Notes: a model not told the origin generated them from the letters alone. DNA of 64,000 nt from Tabrizicola fusiformis (GCF_013328815.1 NZ_JABUHN010000004.1:186001-250000); one strand, 5' to 3'. Positions 25,359 to 34,809 are shown, counted from the stretch's first letter. Made by a program: numbers and translations.

Positions 25359-25586
25359 ATGGCGAACAAACCGTTTTTCCGCCGCCGCAAGGTTTGCCCC
25401 TTCTCGGGCGACAACGCTCCGGCGATCGACTACAAGGACACCCGTCTGCTGCAGCGCTACATCTCCGAGCGCGGCAAGATCGTCCCGTCCCGCATCACCG
25501 CGGTCTCGGCCAAGAAGCAGCGTGAACTGGCCACGGCCATCAAGCGCGCCCGCTTCCTTGCCCTGCTGCCCTATGCCGTGAAGTAA
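25359..25586 (+). CDS. rpsR: Small ribosomal subunit protein S18
   Basis: A 75-residue basic ribosomal protein ([18 protein letters not shown], then the helical [23 protein letters not shown]). It binds S6 to form the heterodimer of the 30S platform. The spacing is 22 nt from rpsF and 12 nt to rplI, consistent with one transcript. Confidence 0.97.
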   Translation: MANKPFFRRRKVCPFSGDNAPAIDYKDTRLLQRYISERGKIVPSRITAVSAKKQRELATAIKRARFLALLPYAVK

Positions 25587-25598
25587 GGAGCATCTGAC

Positions 25599-26168
25599 AT
25601 GCAAGTGATCCTGCTTCAGCGCGTGGCCAAGCTTGGCCAGATGGGTGAAGTCGTCAACGTCAAGGACGGCTACGCCCGCAACTACCTCCTGCCGCAAGGC
25701 AAGGCGCTGCGCGCCAACGAGAGCAACATCAAATCCTTCGAGGCCCGCAAGGTCCAGCTTGAGGCGCAAAACCTCGAGACCAAGAAGGAAGCCGAAGCGG
25801 CTGGTGTCCAACTGGACGGCCAGACCTTCATCGTGATTCGCTCGGCCTCGGATGCCGGCGCGCTCTATGGTTCCGTTTCGGGCCGTGACGTGTCGGAAGC
25901 CGCGACCGCCGGCGGCTTCACCATCAAGCGCGATCAGGTCGTGCTGGACCGTCCGATCAAGGAACTGGGCCTGCACACCGTTTCGGTCGTGCTGCACCCG
26001 GAAGTCACCGTCAAGGTGCGCCTGAACGTCGCCCGCTCGGTGGAAGAAGCCGAACTGCAGGCGTCGGGCAAGTCGATCCAGGAGTTGGCCGCCGAGGCTG
26101 ACGCTGCTGCCGACTTCGAAATCGCCGAACTGTTCGACGAAATCGGCGCGGCGACTGCCGAAGACTGA
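25599..26168 (+). CDS. rplI: Large ribosomal subunit protein L9
   Basis: 189 residues. The N-terminal rRNA-binding domain [34 protein letters not shown] is canonical, then a connecting helix and the C-terminal domain. Enteric L9 is about 149 residues; the extra 40 form an Ala/Glu-rich acidic tail, seen in other Rhodobacteraceae. It is the last gene of the operon, with a strong terminator 24 nt downstream. Confidence 0.96.
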   Translation: MQVILLQRVAKLGQMGEVVNVKDGYARNYLLPQGKALRANESNIKSFEARKVQLEAQNLETKKEAEAAGVQLDGQTFIVIRSASDAGALYGSVSGRDVSEAATAGGFTIKRDQVVLDRPIKELGLHTVSVVLHPEVTVKVRLNVARSVEEAELQASGKSIQELAAEADAAADFEIAELFDEIGAATAED

Positions 26169-26191
26169 TCGCAGCGCGAAAGCGATGCAGG

Positions 26192-26219
26192 ACGCCCGGG
26201 GGAAACCCCGGGCGTTTTT
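26192..26219 (+). terminator. Intrinsic terminator of the rpsF-rpsR-rplI operon
   Basis: ACGCCCGGGG and CCCCGGGCGT form a 10-bp stem with a GAAA tetraloop, followed by TTTTTC. Confidence 0.93.
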
Positions 26220-26332
26220 CGTTGAAATCGGGCTTTGGGCACCTCGAAAGCCTGTGCTAGCCTGCCGCAGCGGGGCGCCGGATTGGGCGGTCAGACCCCG
26301 GGACATTTCGCATCAGGCAGGAGATTCTCATC

Positions 26333-28066
26333 ATGGCAAAGCGCGTCGGCAACCCGGACGACAACCTGTTGTTCGGAACCTCTGGCCCGGACGTGATCAA
26401 CGGTCTGGCTGGCCATGACCTGATCTACGGCGAGGGCGGCAATGACACGATCTATGGCGGCCCGGGCAGCGATACGGTTTTTGCCGTCGATGGCAGCAGC
26501 GTGATCTACGGCCATGAGGGGGACGACTATCTTGTCGGTCAGGGCGGCCCGAACACGTTTTATGGCGGCGGCGGCAATGACCTCATCGTGCTGTCGATCA
26601 CGCCGGACAGTGCCAACGGCTATGCCAATGGCGGCGCTGGCGACGACATTTTCGGCCTGACCAGTGCGCAGGATGCCACGCTCGCCGGCGGGTCGGGGAT
26701 CGACACGGCGGTTATTGGCTGGTTCGCGGGCAGCCTCGGGGCCGTGGACATCGACATGACCAATCCCGGCCTTGGCCAGGCGACCTCGACCACGGGCGGG
26801 ACCGTCACGATGATCAATGTCGAGCGGCTCGTGCTGGCCGCCGGAGAGGGCAATGACAGCATCCTTGCCGGGGAACAGGGCGATCTGATCGACGTGGCGG
26901 AAGGCGACAATCTCGTCAACGCCGGTGGCGGCAACGACGTGGTGCGCTATGTGCTGGGCGGCAGCAGCACGCTGGATGGCGGCTTCGGCAATGACACGCT
27001 GATCGGGACCACCTATGGCGACTTGCTGAACTTCACCGTCAACACCGTGACCGGCAGCGCGGATGACAGCTATGGCTCGGTCATCACCGGCTTTGAGGCT
27101 TATGTTCTCGACGGCGGCTTTGGTGACGACATCGTGCAGACCGGCGGCGGGCGGGACGAGATCTATCTTTATGGCGGCGCCAATCAGGCCGATGCGGGGG
27201 CGGGCAGCGATCTGGTCAGCTATCAGATCGGCATGGCCAACACGCTTGAGGGCGGCGCCGGTAATGACGTTCTGGTGGTGACCAACGGCGGCTCGGCGCT
27301 GTATTTCATCGCCGATTACACGACGGGGGCGGTGGATGACGGCTATCTGTCGTCGATCACCGGCTTTGAAACCTTCGAGGTCTACAGCGGCAACACCAAT
27401 GACATCGCGGCACTGTGGGACGGGCGCGACAGCTTCTATGGCGGCGGAGGCAATGACACCGTTTCAGGTCGTGGCGGGGCCGACTGGCTTGAGGGCGGGC
27501 TGGGCAATGACCAACTGATGGGCGACGCCGGGGGTGACAGCCTCTATGGTGGTGCCAATCAGGACTATCTCGATGGCGGCACCGGCGGCGATTTCCTCTG
27601 GGGCGGGGCCGGGAACGACACGCTGATCGGCGGCGAGGGCAATGACCGGCTGGAAGGACAATGGGGCAATGACAGCCTTGATGGCGGCGCCGGCAACGAT
27701 CAACTGGTGTTCGGACTGGGCAATGACACCGCCACCGGCGGCGCAGGGGCCGACCGTTTCGTCTTCCGCGCCAACGAGATCGGCAACCATCTGATCACCG
27801 ATTTTGAAACCGGCGTGGACCGGCTGGAATTCTCGACCGTGCTGCTGCAATTCGGGCCGGGTGCCGGGGCGCTGAACCCTGCCCTGCTGAACGAAGGTGC
27901 TGCGGTCGGGGCGGCGGCGCAATTCGTCTACAGCTATGATGCCGGGACCAACACCACCACCCTTGTCTGGGATCCGAACGGCGACGATCCGGCAGGCGGC
28001 GTCTATGCAATGGCGCGCTTTACCGGCGACATCGACCTTGCCGCCTCGGATTTCCTGATCGTCTGA
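26333..28066 (+). CDS. RTX-type calcium-binding repeat protein
   Basis: 577 residues built of hemolysin-type GGxGxDxUx nonapeptides, grouped at about 15-100 (GEGGNDTIYGGPGSDTVFAV), 175-220, 275-330 and 375-470 (GGAGNDTLIGGEGNDRLEG). The final 100 residues (GADRFVFRANEIGNHLITDF, DRLEFS) resemble the terminal domain recognised by type I secretion. There is no N-terminal signal peptide, as expected for that route. No enzymatic domain is seen, so it may be a surface-layer or adhesive protein. No ABC/MFP/TolC secretion genes are nearby. Confidence 0.87.
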   Translation: MAKRVGNPDDNLLFGTSGPDVINGLAGHDLIYGEGGNDTIYGGPGSDTVFAVDGSSVIYGHEGDDYLVGQGGPNTFYGGGGNDLIVLSITPDSANGYANGGAGDDIFGLTSAQDATLAGGSGIDTAVIGWFAGSLGAVDIDMTNPGLGQATSTTGGTVTMINVERLVLAAGEGNDSILAGEQGDLIDVAEGDNLVNAGGGNDVVRYVLGGSSTLDGGFGNDTLIGTTYGDLLNFTVNTVTGSADDSYGSVITGFEAYVLDGGFGDDIVQTGGGRDEIYLYGGANQADAGAGSDLVSYQIGMANTLEGGAGNDVLVVTNGGSALYFIADYTTGAVDDGYLSSITGFETFEVYSGNTNDIAALWDGRDSFYGGGGNDTVSGRGGADWLEGGLGNDQLMGDAGGDSLYGGANQDYLDGGTGGDFLWGGAGNDTLIGGEGNDRLEGQWGNDSLDGGAGNDQLVFGLGNDTATGGAGADRFVFRANEIGNHLITDFETGVDRLEFSTVLLQFGPGAGALNPALLNEGAAVGAAAQFVYSYDAGTNTTTLVWDPNGDDPAGGVYAMARFTGDIDLAASDFLIV

Positions 28067-28135
28067 CAGGCGGGAAGCGACCGCCACTGTCGCAACGAAG
28101 CCAGACGAAAGCGATGGCCGGGCTAGGGTCCGGCC

Positions 28136-29080
28136 ATGCGCCTGTCCAGCACCTCGGCCGGAATATTGTGTCTCGTCAGCGGGATCGCCATCTTTTCGGT
28201 GCAGGATCTCATCCTCAAGCTGATTTCGGGCGACTATCCGCTGCATCAGGCGATGATGCTGCGCAGCCTTGCGGCGGTGCCCTGCCTTTTGCTGATCGTG
28301 CGCTGGTTCGATGGCGGCTTTGGCGGGCTTCTCAGCCGGACATGGCCGGCCATGCTGGGCCGGGGCCTGCTGAACTTCACCGCCTACACCGCCTATTACC
28401 TCGCACTTGCGGCGCTGCCGATGGCGACGACCGTTGCGCTTTACTTCACCGCGCCGCTCTTGATCACCGTGCTGTCGGTGGTCGTGCTGCACGAACGGGT
28501 GTCGGCGCGGCGCTGGCTTGCCGTGCTGGCGGGGTTCGGCGGGGTGCTGATCATGGTGCGCCCCGGTGGCGCGCTGTTCGACTGGGCGGCGCTGTTGCCG
28601 GTCTTCTGCGGCTTTGCCTATGCCGGTTCGATGATTCTGGCCCGCACCATGGGCACGCGCGACAGTGCGGCCGCCATGGCCTTCTGGGGGAATATCGCCT
28701 TTCTGCTCTGCGCCGCCGCGCTGTCCTTGTGGTTCGGCTGGGGTGGTGCGGCGGATGATCTGCACCCCTCGCTTGCCTTCCTGACCCGGGGCTGGGTCAT
28801 GCCGACCACGCGCGACCTTTTGATGATGGCAAGCTGTGGCGTGATCGCGGCCATCGGGCTGACCCTGCTGACGCAAGCCTACCGGATTGCGCAATCCTCG
28901 GTCGTGGCGCCGTTCGAGTTCACCTTCGCCTTCTGGGGCATCCTGTGGGGCTGGCTGTTCTGGGGCGACCTGCCCGACGCCTTCGGCTGGCTGGGCATCG
29001 CGGTGATCGTGGCGGCAGGCATCTATGTGCTGCGCGCGGAACCCGCGCCAAAACCCGCCCCAGTGCCGCAGACGGGTTAG
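28136..29080 (+). CDS. EamA/DMT family membrane transporter
   Basis: A 314-residue inner-membrane protein with about ten hydrophobic helices in two EamA repeats (first repeat with TAYTAYYLALAALPMATTVAL, second with AYRIAQSSVVAPFEFTFAFW). These 10-TM drug/metabolite transporters usually export amino acids or metabolites; the substrate here is unknown. It begins 69 nt after the RTX gene, whose function seems unrelated. It is convergent with tig. Confidence 0.87.
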   Translation: MRLSSTSAGILCLVSGIAIFSVQDLILKLISGDYPLHQAMMLRSLAAVPCLLLIVRWFDGGFGGLLSRTWPAMLGRGLLNFTAYTAYYLALAALPMATTVALYFTAPLLITVLSVVVLHERVSARRWLAVLAGFGGVLIMVRPGGALFDWAALLPVFCGFAYAGSMILARTMGTRDSAAAMAFWGNIAFLLCAAALSLWFGWGGAADDLHPSLAFLTRGWVMPTTRDLLMMASCGVIAAIGLTLLTQAYRIAQSSVVAPFEFTFAFWGILWGWLFWGDLPDAFGWLGIAVIVAAGIYVLRAEPAPKPAPVPQTG

Positions 29081-29119
29081 GCCCGCGCGCCCCGCGTCCG
29101 CGCGGTCGGCTGCCCATGC

Positions 29120-29145
29120 AAAAAGCCGCCCCGAAGGGCGGCTTT
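29120..29145 (-). terminator. Intrinsic terminator of trigger factor
   Basis: AAAGCCGCCC and GGGCGGCTTT pair over a CGAA/TTCG loop; on the minus strand the stem runs into TTTTTGC. It lies in the convergent gap between the EamA gene and tig and could work in both directions. Confidence 0.88.
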
Positions 29146-29168
29146 CAGATTTTTCGCAGAAAAATCTG
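29146..29168. repeat. Short palindrome abutting the tig terminator
   Basis: CAGATTTTTC and GAAAAATCTG pair over GCA. It abuts the terminator stem and ends 6 nt before the tig stop codon. It resembles the palindromic units at 63770-63825 (runs of A and T ending in a short centre) and may be a single-unit member of that family. Confidence 0.6.
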
Positions 29169-29174
29169 CGCGGA

Positions 29175-30509
29175 TCAGAGTTCGTCCAGCGCCTCGACGG
29201 CCTTCTGAAGGTCTTCCTTGCCGACTTCCTTTTCGGTGACGCTGGCCTGACCCATGATATGGTCCACAACCTTGTCCTCGTAGAGCGGCGCGCGCAGTTG
29301 CTGTTGCATCTGCTGGTTCTTCTGCACGAACTCGAAGAACTGGCGCTCTTGGCCCGGATACTGGCGGGCAGCGGCCAGAACGGCTTGCGTCATTTCGGCA
29401 TCGGTCACGGTGACCTCGGCCTTGCGGCCCACTTCGGCCAGAACAAGGCCCAGACGCACGCGACGCTCGGCCAGCGCCTTGTGTTCGTCGGTCGGCTCGA
29501 CCGCGCCATGGTCATGGCCGTGGTGATCCGGGTTTTCCTCGTGCCAGAGCTGATGCGCGATCTGCGCCGCTTCGGCCTCGACCAGCTTCGAGGGCAGGTC
29601 GAACTTCACCTGCGCGTCAAGCTGATCCAGCAGGCTGCGCTTCAGCACGGCGCGCGAGGCACCCTTGTATTCGGCTTCCAGACGCTCGGCGATCTGGCCG
29701 CGCAGCGCGGCGAGGTCTTCGGCGCCGAACTTCTTGGCCAGCTCGTCGTCGATCTCGGCGGCCTTCGGCTCGCGCACTTCCTTGACGGTGGTCTCGAACA
29801 CCGCAGCCTTGCCGGCCAGATGGGCGGCACCATAGGCTTCGGGGAAGGTCACCTCGACCTTCACTTCGTCGCCGGTCTTGGCGCCGATCAGCTGATCCTC
29901 AAAACCGGGGATGAAGCTGTTCGAGCCGAGGACGAGCGGATAATCCTCGCCCGAGCCGCCGTCGAAGTAATCGCCGTCAACCGACCCCTTGAAGTCGATC
30001 ACGACCTGATCGCCCTTCTTGGCCTTCTGGGCCTTCTTCTTGGCCTCAAAGGTTTGCGCGGTGCCGGCGAGGTTGGTCAGCGCCTCTTCGACATCGGCCT
30101 CACCGGCCTTCACCACCAGACGCTCCAGCGCGATCTTGCCGGCATCGACGTCCGGGATCGGCGGCAGCGCCTCATAGGACATCTCGACGACGACGTCCTG
30201 ACCTTCGGCCCAGGTTTCGCCGCCGACCATCTTCACTTCGGGCTGCAGCGCCGGGCGGTCGCCGGTGGCGTCGAAGTGATCCTTCATCGCGCCGTCGATC
30301 GCATCCTGCATGGCATCGCCCATCAGGCGCTGGCCGAATTGCTTTTTCAGGATCGCCAGCGGCACCTTGCCCTTGCGGAAGCCCTTGATTTCGACCTCGG
30401 GCTGCGCCTCGAGGAGCTTTTCCTGCACCTTGGCTTCCAGCTCGGCAGCCGTCACCGTGATGGTGTAGGCGCGCTTGAGGCCGTCTTTCAGGGTCTCGGT
30501 GACCTGCAT
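29175..30509 (-). CDS. tig: Trigger factor, ribosome-associated chaperone and PPIase
   Basis: 444 residues in the standard three-domain order. The N-terminal ribosome-docking domain has the signature GFRKGKVP. The FKBP-like PPIase domain (about 155-245) reads [21 protein letters not shown], and a long helical C-terminal arm domain follows. A His-rich insert (DHHGHDHG) sits in the C domain. [11 protein letters not shown] is the family start; the long upstream frame runs into the tRNA gene. A terminator follows. Confidence 0.96.
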   Translation of the reverse strand: MQVTETLKDGLKRAYTITVTAAELEAKVQEKLLEAQPEVEIKGFRKGKVPLAILKKQFGQRLMGDAMQDAIDGAMKDHFDATGDRPALQPEVKMVGGETWAEGQDVVVEMSYEALPPIPDVDAGKIALERLVVKAGEADVEEALTNLAGTAQTFEAKKKAQKAKKGDQVVIDFKGSVDGDYFDGGSGEDYPLVLGSNSFIPGFEDQLIGAKTGDEVKVEVTFPEAYGAAHLAGKAAVFETTVKEVREPKAAEIDDELAKKFGAEDLAALRGQIAERLEAEYKGASRAVLKRSLLDQLDAQVKFDLPSKLVEAEAAQIAHQLWHEENPDHHGHDHGAVEPTDEHKALAERRVRLGLVLAEVGRKAEVTVTDAEMTQAVLAAARQYPGQERQFFEFVQKNQQMQQQLRAPLYEDKVVDHIMGQASVTEKEVGKEDLQKAVEALDEL

Positions 30510-30534
30510 ATGTTCGTCCTTCTCATCCCAAATC

Positions 30535-30619
30535 TGGTGCGGGTGAAGGGATTTGAACCCCCACGCCCTGCGGCGCCGGAACCTAAATCCGGTGCGTCTG
30601 CCAATTCCGCCACACCCGC
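30535..30619 (-). tRNA. tRNA-Leu, anticodon TAG
   Basis: On the minus strand the gene starts GCGGGTGTGGCGGAATTGG and ends with the matching acceptor arm plus encoded CCA. The anticodon stem CCGGA/TCCGG holds loop TTTAGGT, giving anticodon TAG. A long variable arm (GCGCCGCAGGGCGT region) fits class II leucine tRNA. The T-arm is GGGGGTTCAAATCCC. It lies 25 nt upstream of the tig start, on the same strand. Confidence 0.95.
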
Positions 30620-30812
30620 AAATCCCTGCAGAGCCCCGCCACGGCACGGCCCTGCAAATCCGCGCCCTTCTAACAAAGCCCCGCGCGGGAAGCGAGAGGA
30701 AAAGAGCAGGCAAACGCGGGGAAGAATGGCTCGCGCCTGACGATATCTTCCCCTAGGCTTGCGGCACACAAAAAGGCCGGAACGGCCAGAGCAGAGACAG
30801 GCAGGAGGCCGG

Positions 30813-31283
30813 ATGTCGCAGGCGGCAAGGGCAGGGACGCGACCGGATCGGAGCGATGCGGTCGGTCTTCTGGCCGGAACCCGGATAATGACCGCCGAAG
30901 GTGCCCTGCCGGTCGAATGGCTGACGCCCGGCGACCGGGTAATCGCGCGCAACGGGATGCGGCGGCTTGAAGCGGTAGACTGGCGGGCAGAGGCCGATGC
31001 GCCGGTGGTGCGGATTGCGCCGCGCGCCTTGGGTTCGGGGCGCCCGGGGGCCGCACTGGTGGTCGCGCCGGCCCAGCCGCTCTGGATCCGTGACTGGCGG
31101 GCGCAGGCGATCTGGGGCCGGGCCGAAGTGGCCGTTCCCGCAAGGCGGCTGGTGGATGGCCGCCTGATCTGCGCCGATGTCCTGCCGCAGGCGCATTTCC
31201 TGATGCTGCATTTCGCGCAGGACGAGGTGATCTATGCCGAAGGCGTGGACATCGCCTGTCTGCCGCTGCGGGTCACCGCCTGA
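30813..31283 (+). CDS. Small Hint-domain (Hedgehog/intein-like) protein
   Basis: 156 residues. The core LLAGTRIMTAEGALPVEWLTPGDRVIARNG matches the start of the bacterial Hint_2 domain common in Rhodobacteraceae. Residues normally required for self-splicing are missing: no Cys or Ser precedes AGTRI, and the usual block-B His segment reads VAPAQPLWIRDW. The C-terminal ADVLPQAHFLMLHFAQDEVIYAEG follows the family. The start has AGGAGG upstream; an earlier in-frame ATG lacks one. Role unknown; it stands alone between tRNA-Leu and the convergent monooxygenase. Confidence 0.78.
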   Translation: MSQAARAGTRPDRSDAVGLLAGTRIMTAEGALPVEWLTPGDRVIARNGMRRLEAVDWRAEADAPVVRIAPRALGSGRPGAALVVAPAQPLWIRDWRAQAIWGRAEVAVPARRLVDGRLICADVLPQAHFLMLHFAQDEVIYAEGVDIACLPLRVTA

Positions 31284-31295
31284 CGCCCCCGGCTG

Positions 31296-32471
31296 TCACG
31301 ACCTCGCCGTCACATCATGGCCGTAAAGCCAGTCGAACCGCGACAACGGCAGGCCGGGCGCCAGTGCCCCGCCCAGCCGCAGCCCCAGATGTGCCACCGC
31401 CCGCAGCGGCCCCGACAGGTGATAGGCCCGCGCATTGCCATTGGCCGCCGCCACGATCCGGCTGCACCGCGGCTGCCGCAGCGCCTGCCAGCCGGGCAAG
31501 GCCCCTGCCCCGCCTGCCGCCAGCGCCTCGGCCAGGGTCCAGGCATCCTCCAGCCCCATCGAGGCGCCCTGCGCAAGAAAGGGCAGCGTCGGATGGGCGG
31601 CATCGCCCAGAATCGCCGCGGCGCCCTCGGGCAGCGCCTTTTGCCAGGTCGTCGCCACCGGATGGCGGAACAGGCCCCAGAGCCAGACATCCTGCACCTG
31701 ATCCAGCCAGCCGCGCACCCGCGGGCCGAACCCCTCGAAGGCCAGCCGCATGTCCATCGGATCATCGCGCAGCGACCAGCTTTCCTCGACCCAACGGTCG
31801 CGCTCTTCCACCGCCACGATGTTGCGCAGGGTGCCGCCGCGCAGGGGATAGCTGACCAGATGGCGGCCCGGCCCCATATGCACCTCGGCCACATCGGGCG
31901 CGCCCGGCACCTCGGGGATCAGCGCGCGCCAGGCCACCTGCCGGGTAAAGAACGGCGCCACCCGCCCGTTGAGCGCGCTGCGGACCTGCGAATGTAGCCC
32001 GTCCGCGCCGATCAGCAACGCGGGCGTCATCGCGGCGCCCTGCGCCGTGACGATCCGCGGCCGCGCGCCCGTCAGGTCCACCGTTTCCACCTTCTGCAAC
32101 AGGCGCAACTGCACCCCGGCGGCGCGTGCGCCTTCGGCCAGCAGCGCGATCAGATCGGCGCGGTGTAGGAAGTGATAGCCCTGCCCGGGCCGCAGCCGCG
32201 CAATGTCCATCCGCAGCACGACATCGCCCGTCAGCCCGTCGCGCAGTTCCACCGCCCGCGCCCGCAGCGAAGCCGCCTCAAGCGCGGCACCCAATCCCAG
32301 CGCCCGCAGCACGGCGGCACCGTTGGGGCTGATCTGCAGCCCGGCCCCCACCTCGCGGATGGCATCGGCCTGCTCCAGCACGGTCACCGCCGCCCCCTTC
32401 AGCGCCAGCGCTCGGGCCAGAGCCAGCCCCGCCACCCCGGCGCCGAGGATCGTCACCTCCTGCCCCTGCAT
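31296..32471 (-). CDS. FAD-dependent aromatic-ring-type monooxygenase
   Basis: A 391-residue class A flavoprotein monooxygenase. It has the FAD motif VTILGAGVAGLALARALALKG, the DG motif ALLIGADGLHSQVRSAL and the late FAD-binding ILGDAAHPTLPFLAQGASM. Overall layout resembles salicylate or 3-hydroxybenzoate hydroxylases, but substrate cannot be told from sequence. MQGQEVTILG is preceded by GGAGGGGTG. It is downstream of dksA on the same strand, after a terminator-like hairpin that overlaps its ribosome-binding region. Confidence 0.87.
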   Translation of the reverse strand: MQGQEVTILGAGVAGLALARALALKGAAVTVLEQADAIREVGAGLQISPNGAAVLRALGLGAALEAASLRARAVELRDGLTGDVVLRMDIARLRPGQGYHFLHRADLIALLAEGARAAGVQLRLLQKVETVDLTGARPRIVTAQGAAMTPALLIGADGLHSQVRSALNGRVAPFFTRQVAWRALIPEVPGAPDVAEVHMGPGRHLVSYPLRGGTLRNIVAVEERDRWVEESWSLRDDPMDMRLAFEGFGPRVRGWLDQVQDVWLWGLFRHPVATTWQKALPEGAAAILGDAAHPTLPFLAQGASMGLEDAWTLAEALAAGGAGALPGWQALRQPRCSRIVAAANGNARAYHLSGPLRAVAHLGLRLGGALAPGLPLSRFDWLYGHDVTARS

Positions 32472-32484
32472 CACCCCTCCGCCA

Positions 32485-32514
32485 AGCAAAACGCCGAGCC
32501 TCGCGGCCCGGCGT
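32485..32514 (-). terminator. Intrinsic terminator of dksA
   Basis: On the minus strand ACGCCGGGCC and GGCTCGGCGT form a 10-nt stem with one mismatch over GCGA, followed by TTTTGCTT. It lies about 45 nt past dksA and ends close to the monooxygenase start. Confidence 0.78.
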
Positions 32515-32559
32515 CATCTTTTCACAACCGGCTGCGGGCACAAGGCCCGCGCCCCGCGA

Positions 32560-32982
32560 TCAGTCGTCGCGGTGAACCTTCTCGCGGCGCTCGTGGCGCT
32601 CCTGCGCCTCCAGCGTCATGGTGGCGATCGGGCGGGCGTCCAGCCGCTTCAGGCTGATCGGCTCGCCCGTCATTTCGCAGTAGCCGTATTCGCCATTGTC
32701 GATCCGGCGCAGGGCGGCATCAATCTTGGCGACCAGCTTACGCTGACGGTCGCGGGTGCGCAGTTCCAGCGCCCGGTCGGTCTCTTCGCTGGCGCGGTCG
32801 GCGATGTCGGGCACGTTGCGGCCCGAATCCTGCAGGTTGTCGATGGTCTCTGCGGATTGGCTGAGAAGTTCCTGCTTCCAGACGATCAGCTTGCGGCGGA
32901 AATATTCCAGTTGCCGGTCGTTCATGAAGGGCTCGTCTTCGGCCGGACGGTAGTCGTCGGTAAGGAAGACTTCTGGCTTCAT
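32560..32982 (-). CDS. dksA: RNA polymerase-binding transcription factor DksA
   Basis: 140 residues. It binds the RNA polymerase secondary channel and, with ppGpp, controls stable-RNA and amino-acid promoters. The coiled-coil tip motif DIADRA (Asp59, Asp62) is present. The C-terminal finger has one cysteine only (Cys102 in YGYCEMTGEPIS) instead of the four of enteric DksA, so it is the zinc-independent form known from Rhodobacter. MKPEVFLTDDY is the start, with AGGAGAG upstream. Confidence 0.94.
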   Translation of the reverse strand: MKPEVFLTDDYRPAEDEPFMNDRQLEYFRRKLIVWKQELLSQSAETIDNLQDSGRNVPDIADRASEETDRALELRTRDRQRKLVAKIDAALRRIDNGEYGYCEMTGEPISLKRLDARPIATMTLEAQERHERREKVHRDD

Positions 32983-33285
32983 CGCAGCACTCTCCTTTGC
33001 GTCGGTTCGCACCGACAGGTGGGCTTCTGTCATGGCGCGCTCCTGTTGGCCGGGCGTTTAACGCAATGGACAGGGGATGTCACTACACAAAGCACAGGAT
33101 GTCGCAGAGCGGCCCGGGCGACCCGACCATGCAGCAAGGGCTTGACAGGCCGCCCGCCAGCCCGCCTCAGTTGCAGCCGCGCCGGTGCTGACAGTCGGGC
33201 CCGCAAGCGGCCCCGCCGTTCACCGCGCCTGCCGCCGCCGCAGCCCGGCGGTGTCCTTGTCACCCTGCCCCGGAGGGCATCCGAT

Positions 33286-33807
33286 ATGACTGCGCGTTCC
33301 GTTCTGCTCCTCGTTGCGCTGGCCCTTCCGGCGGCCCCCGCAATTGCCCAGGACGCCGATTATTCCGTCTCGGGCGGCACGCTTTATGCCACGGTCCGCG
33401 ACTGGACCGTGGTCAAGAGCGAGCAATTCGGCTGTTCAGCCTATCCCGAGGCCATGCCCATCGTGTTCAACACGCCGCCCGCGGGCGGCTGGCAGCTTGT
33501 CCTGCCCTACACTTCGGCTGCGGCAGAGGGCGAATATCCGGGTTCGATCGACGTGGACAAATACAGTTTCACCGACACCTATTACGGCGACGGAGTGTGG
33601 GTTTATGCGTCCTTCCCGCTGGAGATGCGGCAGGCCGTGGCCGAGGGCCAGAACATCTATGTCCATGTCGGCCCGGCCGAGACCGAGCTGAACCTGTCCG
33701 GGTCGAAGGCCGCCCTCCTGAAGGTCGAGGAATGCTGGCGCGATCTGACGGGGTGGAGTGCCGCGACCTCCAGCCGTGCCGGAACCTTCGCTTTCTCGGG
33801 CGACTGA
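33286..33807 (+). CDS. Secreted protein of unknown function
   Basis: 173 residues with a clear signal peptide (MTARSVLLLVALALPAAPAIA, mature start QDADYSVS). The body is acidic and aromatic (DWTVVKSEQFGC, DKYSFTDTYYGDGVW) with two cysteines (GCSAYP and EECWRD) that could pair. I do not recognise a family. It lies 91 nt upstream of moxR on the same strand, but the gap contains no obvious coupling. The longer frame extending upstream overlaps dksA antisense and is not used. Confidence 0.68.
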   Translation: MTARSVLLLVALALPAAPAIAQDADYSVSGGTLYATVRDWTVVKSEQFGCSAYPEAMPIVFNTPPAGGWQLVLPYTSAAAEGEYPGSIDVDKYSFTDTYYGDGVWVYASFPLEMRQAVAEGQNIYVHVGPAETELNLSGSKAALLKVEECWRDLTGWSAATSSRAGTFAFSGD

Positions 33808-33898
33808 CAGCCTGCCCGGCCAAACCGTCTGCGGCTTGCCCTGCCGCCGCGCCCGGCCTATCCCTTGCGCGGCAGCAGCAGAGCGAAGGGATAGGTCC

Positions 33899-34738
33899 AT
33901 GCGATTTGACGGCACCGCGGCCTATGTGGCCGCCCCCGACCTGAGCGTGGCGGTCAACGCCGCCGTGACATTGCAGCGCCCGCTTCTGGTCAAGGGCGAG
34001 CCGGGAACCGGCAAGACCGAGCTTGCCCGGCAGGTGGCCGAAGCGCTGGGAATGCCGCTGATCGAGTGGCATGTTAAATCCACCACCAAGGCGCAGCAGG
34101 GCCTTTATGAATATGATGCTGTTTCCCGCCTGCGCGACAGCCAGTTGGGCGAGGCGCGGGTGCATGACGTGGCCAATTACATCCGCAAGGGCAAGCTCTG
34201 GCAGGCGTTCGAGGCGCCGGAGCGCGTGGTCCTCCTGATCGACGAGATCGACAAGGCCGATATCGAGTTTCCCAACGACCTGCTTCAGGAACTCGACCGG
34301 ATGGAGTTCCATGTCTACGAAACCGGCGAGACGGTCCGCGCCCGGCACCGCCCGGTGGTGATCATCACCTCGAACAATGAAAAGGAATTGCCCGACGCCT
34401 TTCTGCGCCGCTGTTTCTTTCACTACATCCGCTTTCCCGATCCGCAGACGCTGGCGGCCATCGTCCGCGTCCATCATCCGGGCATCAAGGAGGCGCTTCT
34501 GACCACCGCCCTCACCCAGTTCTTTGAGCTGCGCGAAACGCCCGGGCTGAAGAAGAAACCCTCCACCTCCGAAGTGCTGGACTGGCTGAAACTGCTCTTG
34601 GCCGAGGATCTGGGGCCGGAAGACCTGCGGCGCGACGGCAAGCACAGCCTGCCCCGCCTGCATGGCGCGCTGCTCAAGAACGAGCAGGACGTGCAGTTGT
34701 TCGAGCGTCTCGCCTTCATGGCGCGGGGCCAGCGATAG
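33899..34738 (+). CDS. MoxR family AAA+ ATPase
   Basis: A 279-residue MoxR ATPase. Walker A GEPGTGKTE lies at about 33-41, Walker B VVLLIDEIDKAD at about 110-121, and sensor region VIITSNNEKELPDAFLRRC follows. MoxR ATPases work with a VWA-domain partner as chaperones for metal-enzyme or complex maturation. The likely partner is the CoxE-type VWA gene at 36972. The two are usually close; here a 645-bp gene-free stretch, a DUF2927 lipoprotein and a small membrane protein intervene. Confidence 0.92.
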   Translation: MRFDGTAAYVAAPDLSVAVNAAVTLQRPLLVKGEPGTGKTELARQVAEALGMPLIEWHVKSTTKAQQGLYEYDAVSRLRDSQLGEARVHDVANYIRKGKLWQAFEAPERVVLLIDEIDKADIEFPNDLLQELDRMEFHVYETGETVRARHRPVVIITSNNEKELPDAFLRRCFFHYIRFPDPQTLAAIVRVHHPGIKEALLTTALTQFFELRETPGLKKKPSTSEVLDWLKLLLAEDLGPEDLRRDGKHSLPRLHGALLKNEQDVQLFERLAFMARGQR

Positions 34739-34742
34739 GCTT

Positions 34743-34799
34743 CAAGACTGTGGATAAGTCCGAATCGGGCGATTCTGCCGGGATTTAGCCACAGTCTTG
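34743..34799. repeat. 11-bp inverted repeat immediately after moxR
   Basis: CAAGACTGTGG (34743-34753) and CCACAGTCTTG (34789-34799) are perfect inverted copies 35 nt apart, starting 5 nt after the moxR stop. They could form a long-loop transcript hairpin or a protein-binding site. Confidence 0.6.
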
Positions 34800-34809
34800 C
34801 CACAATCAG

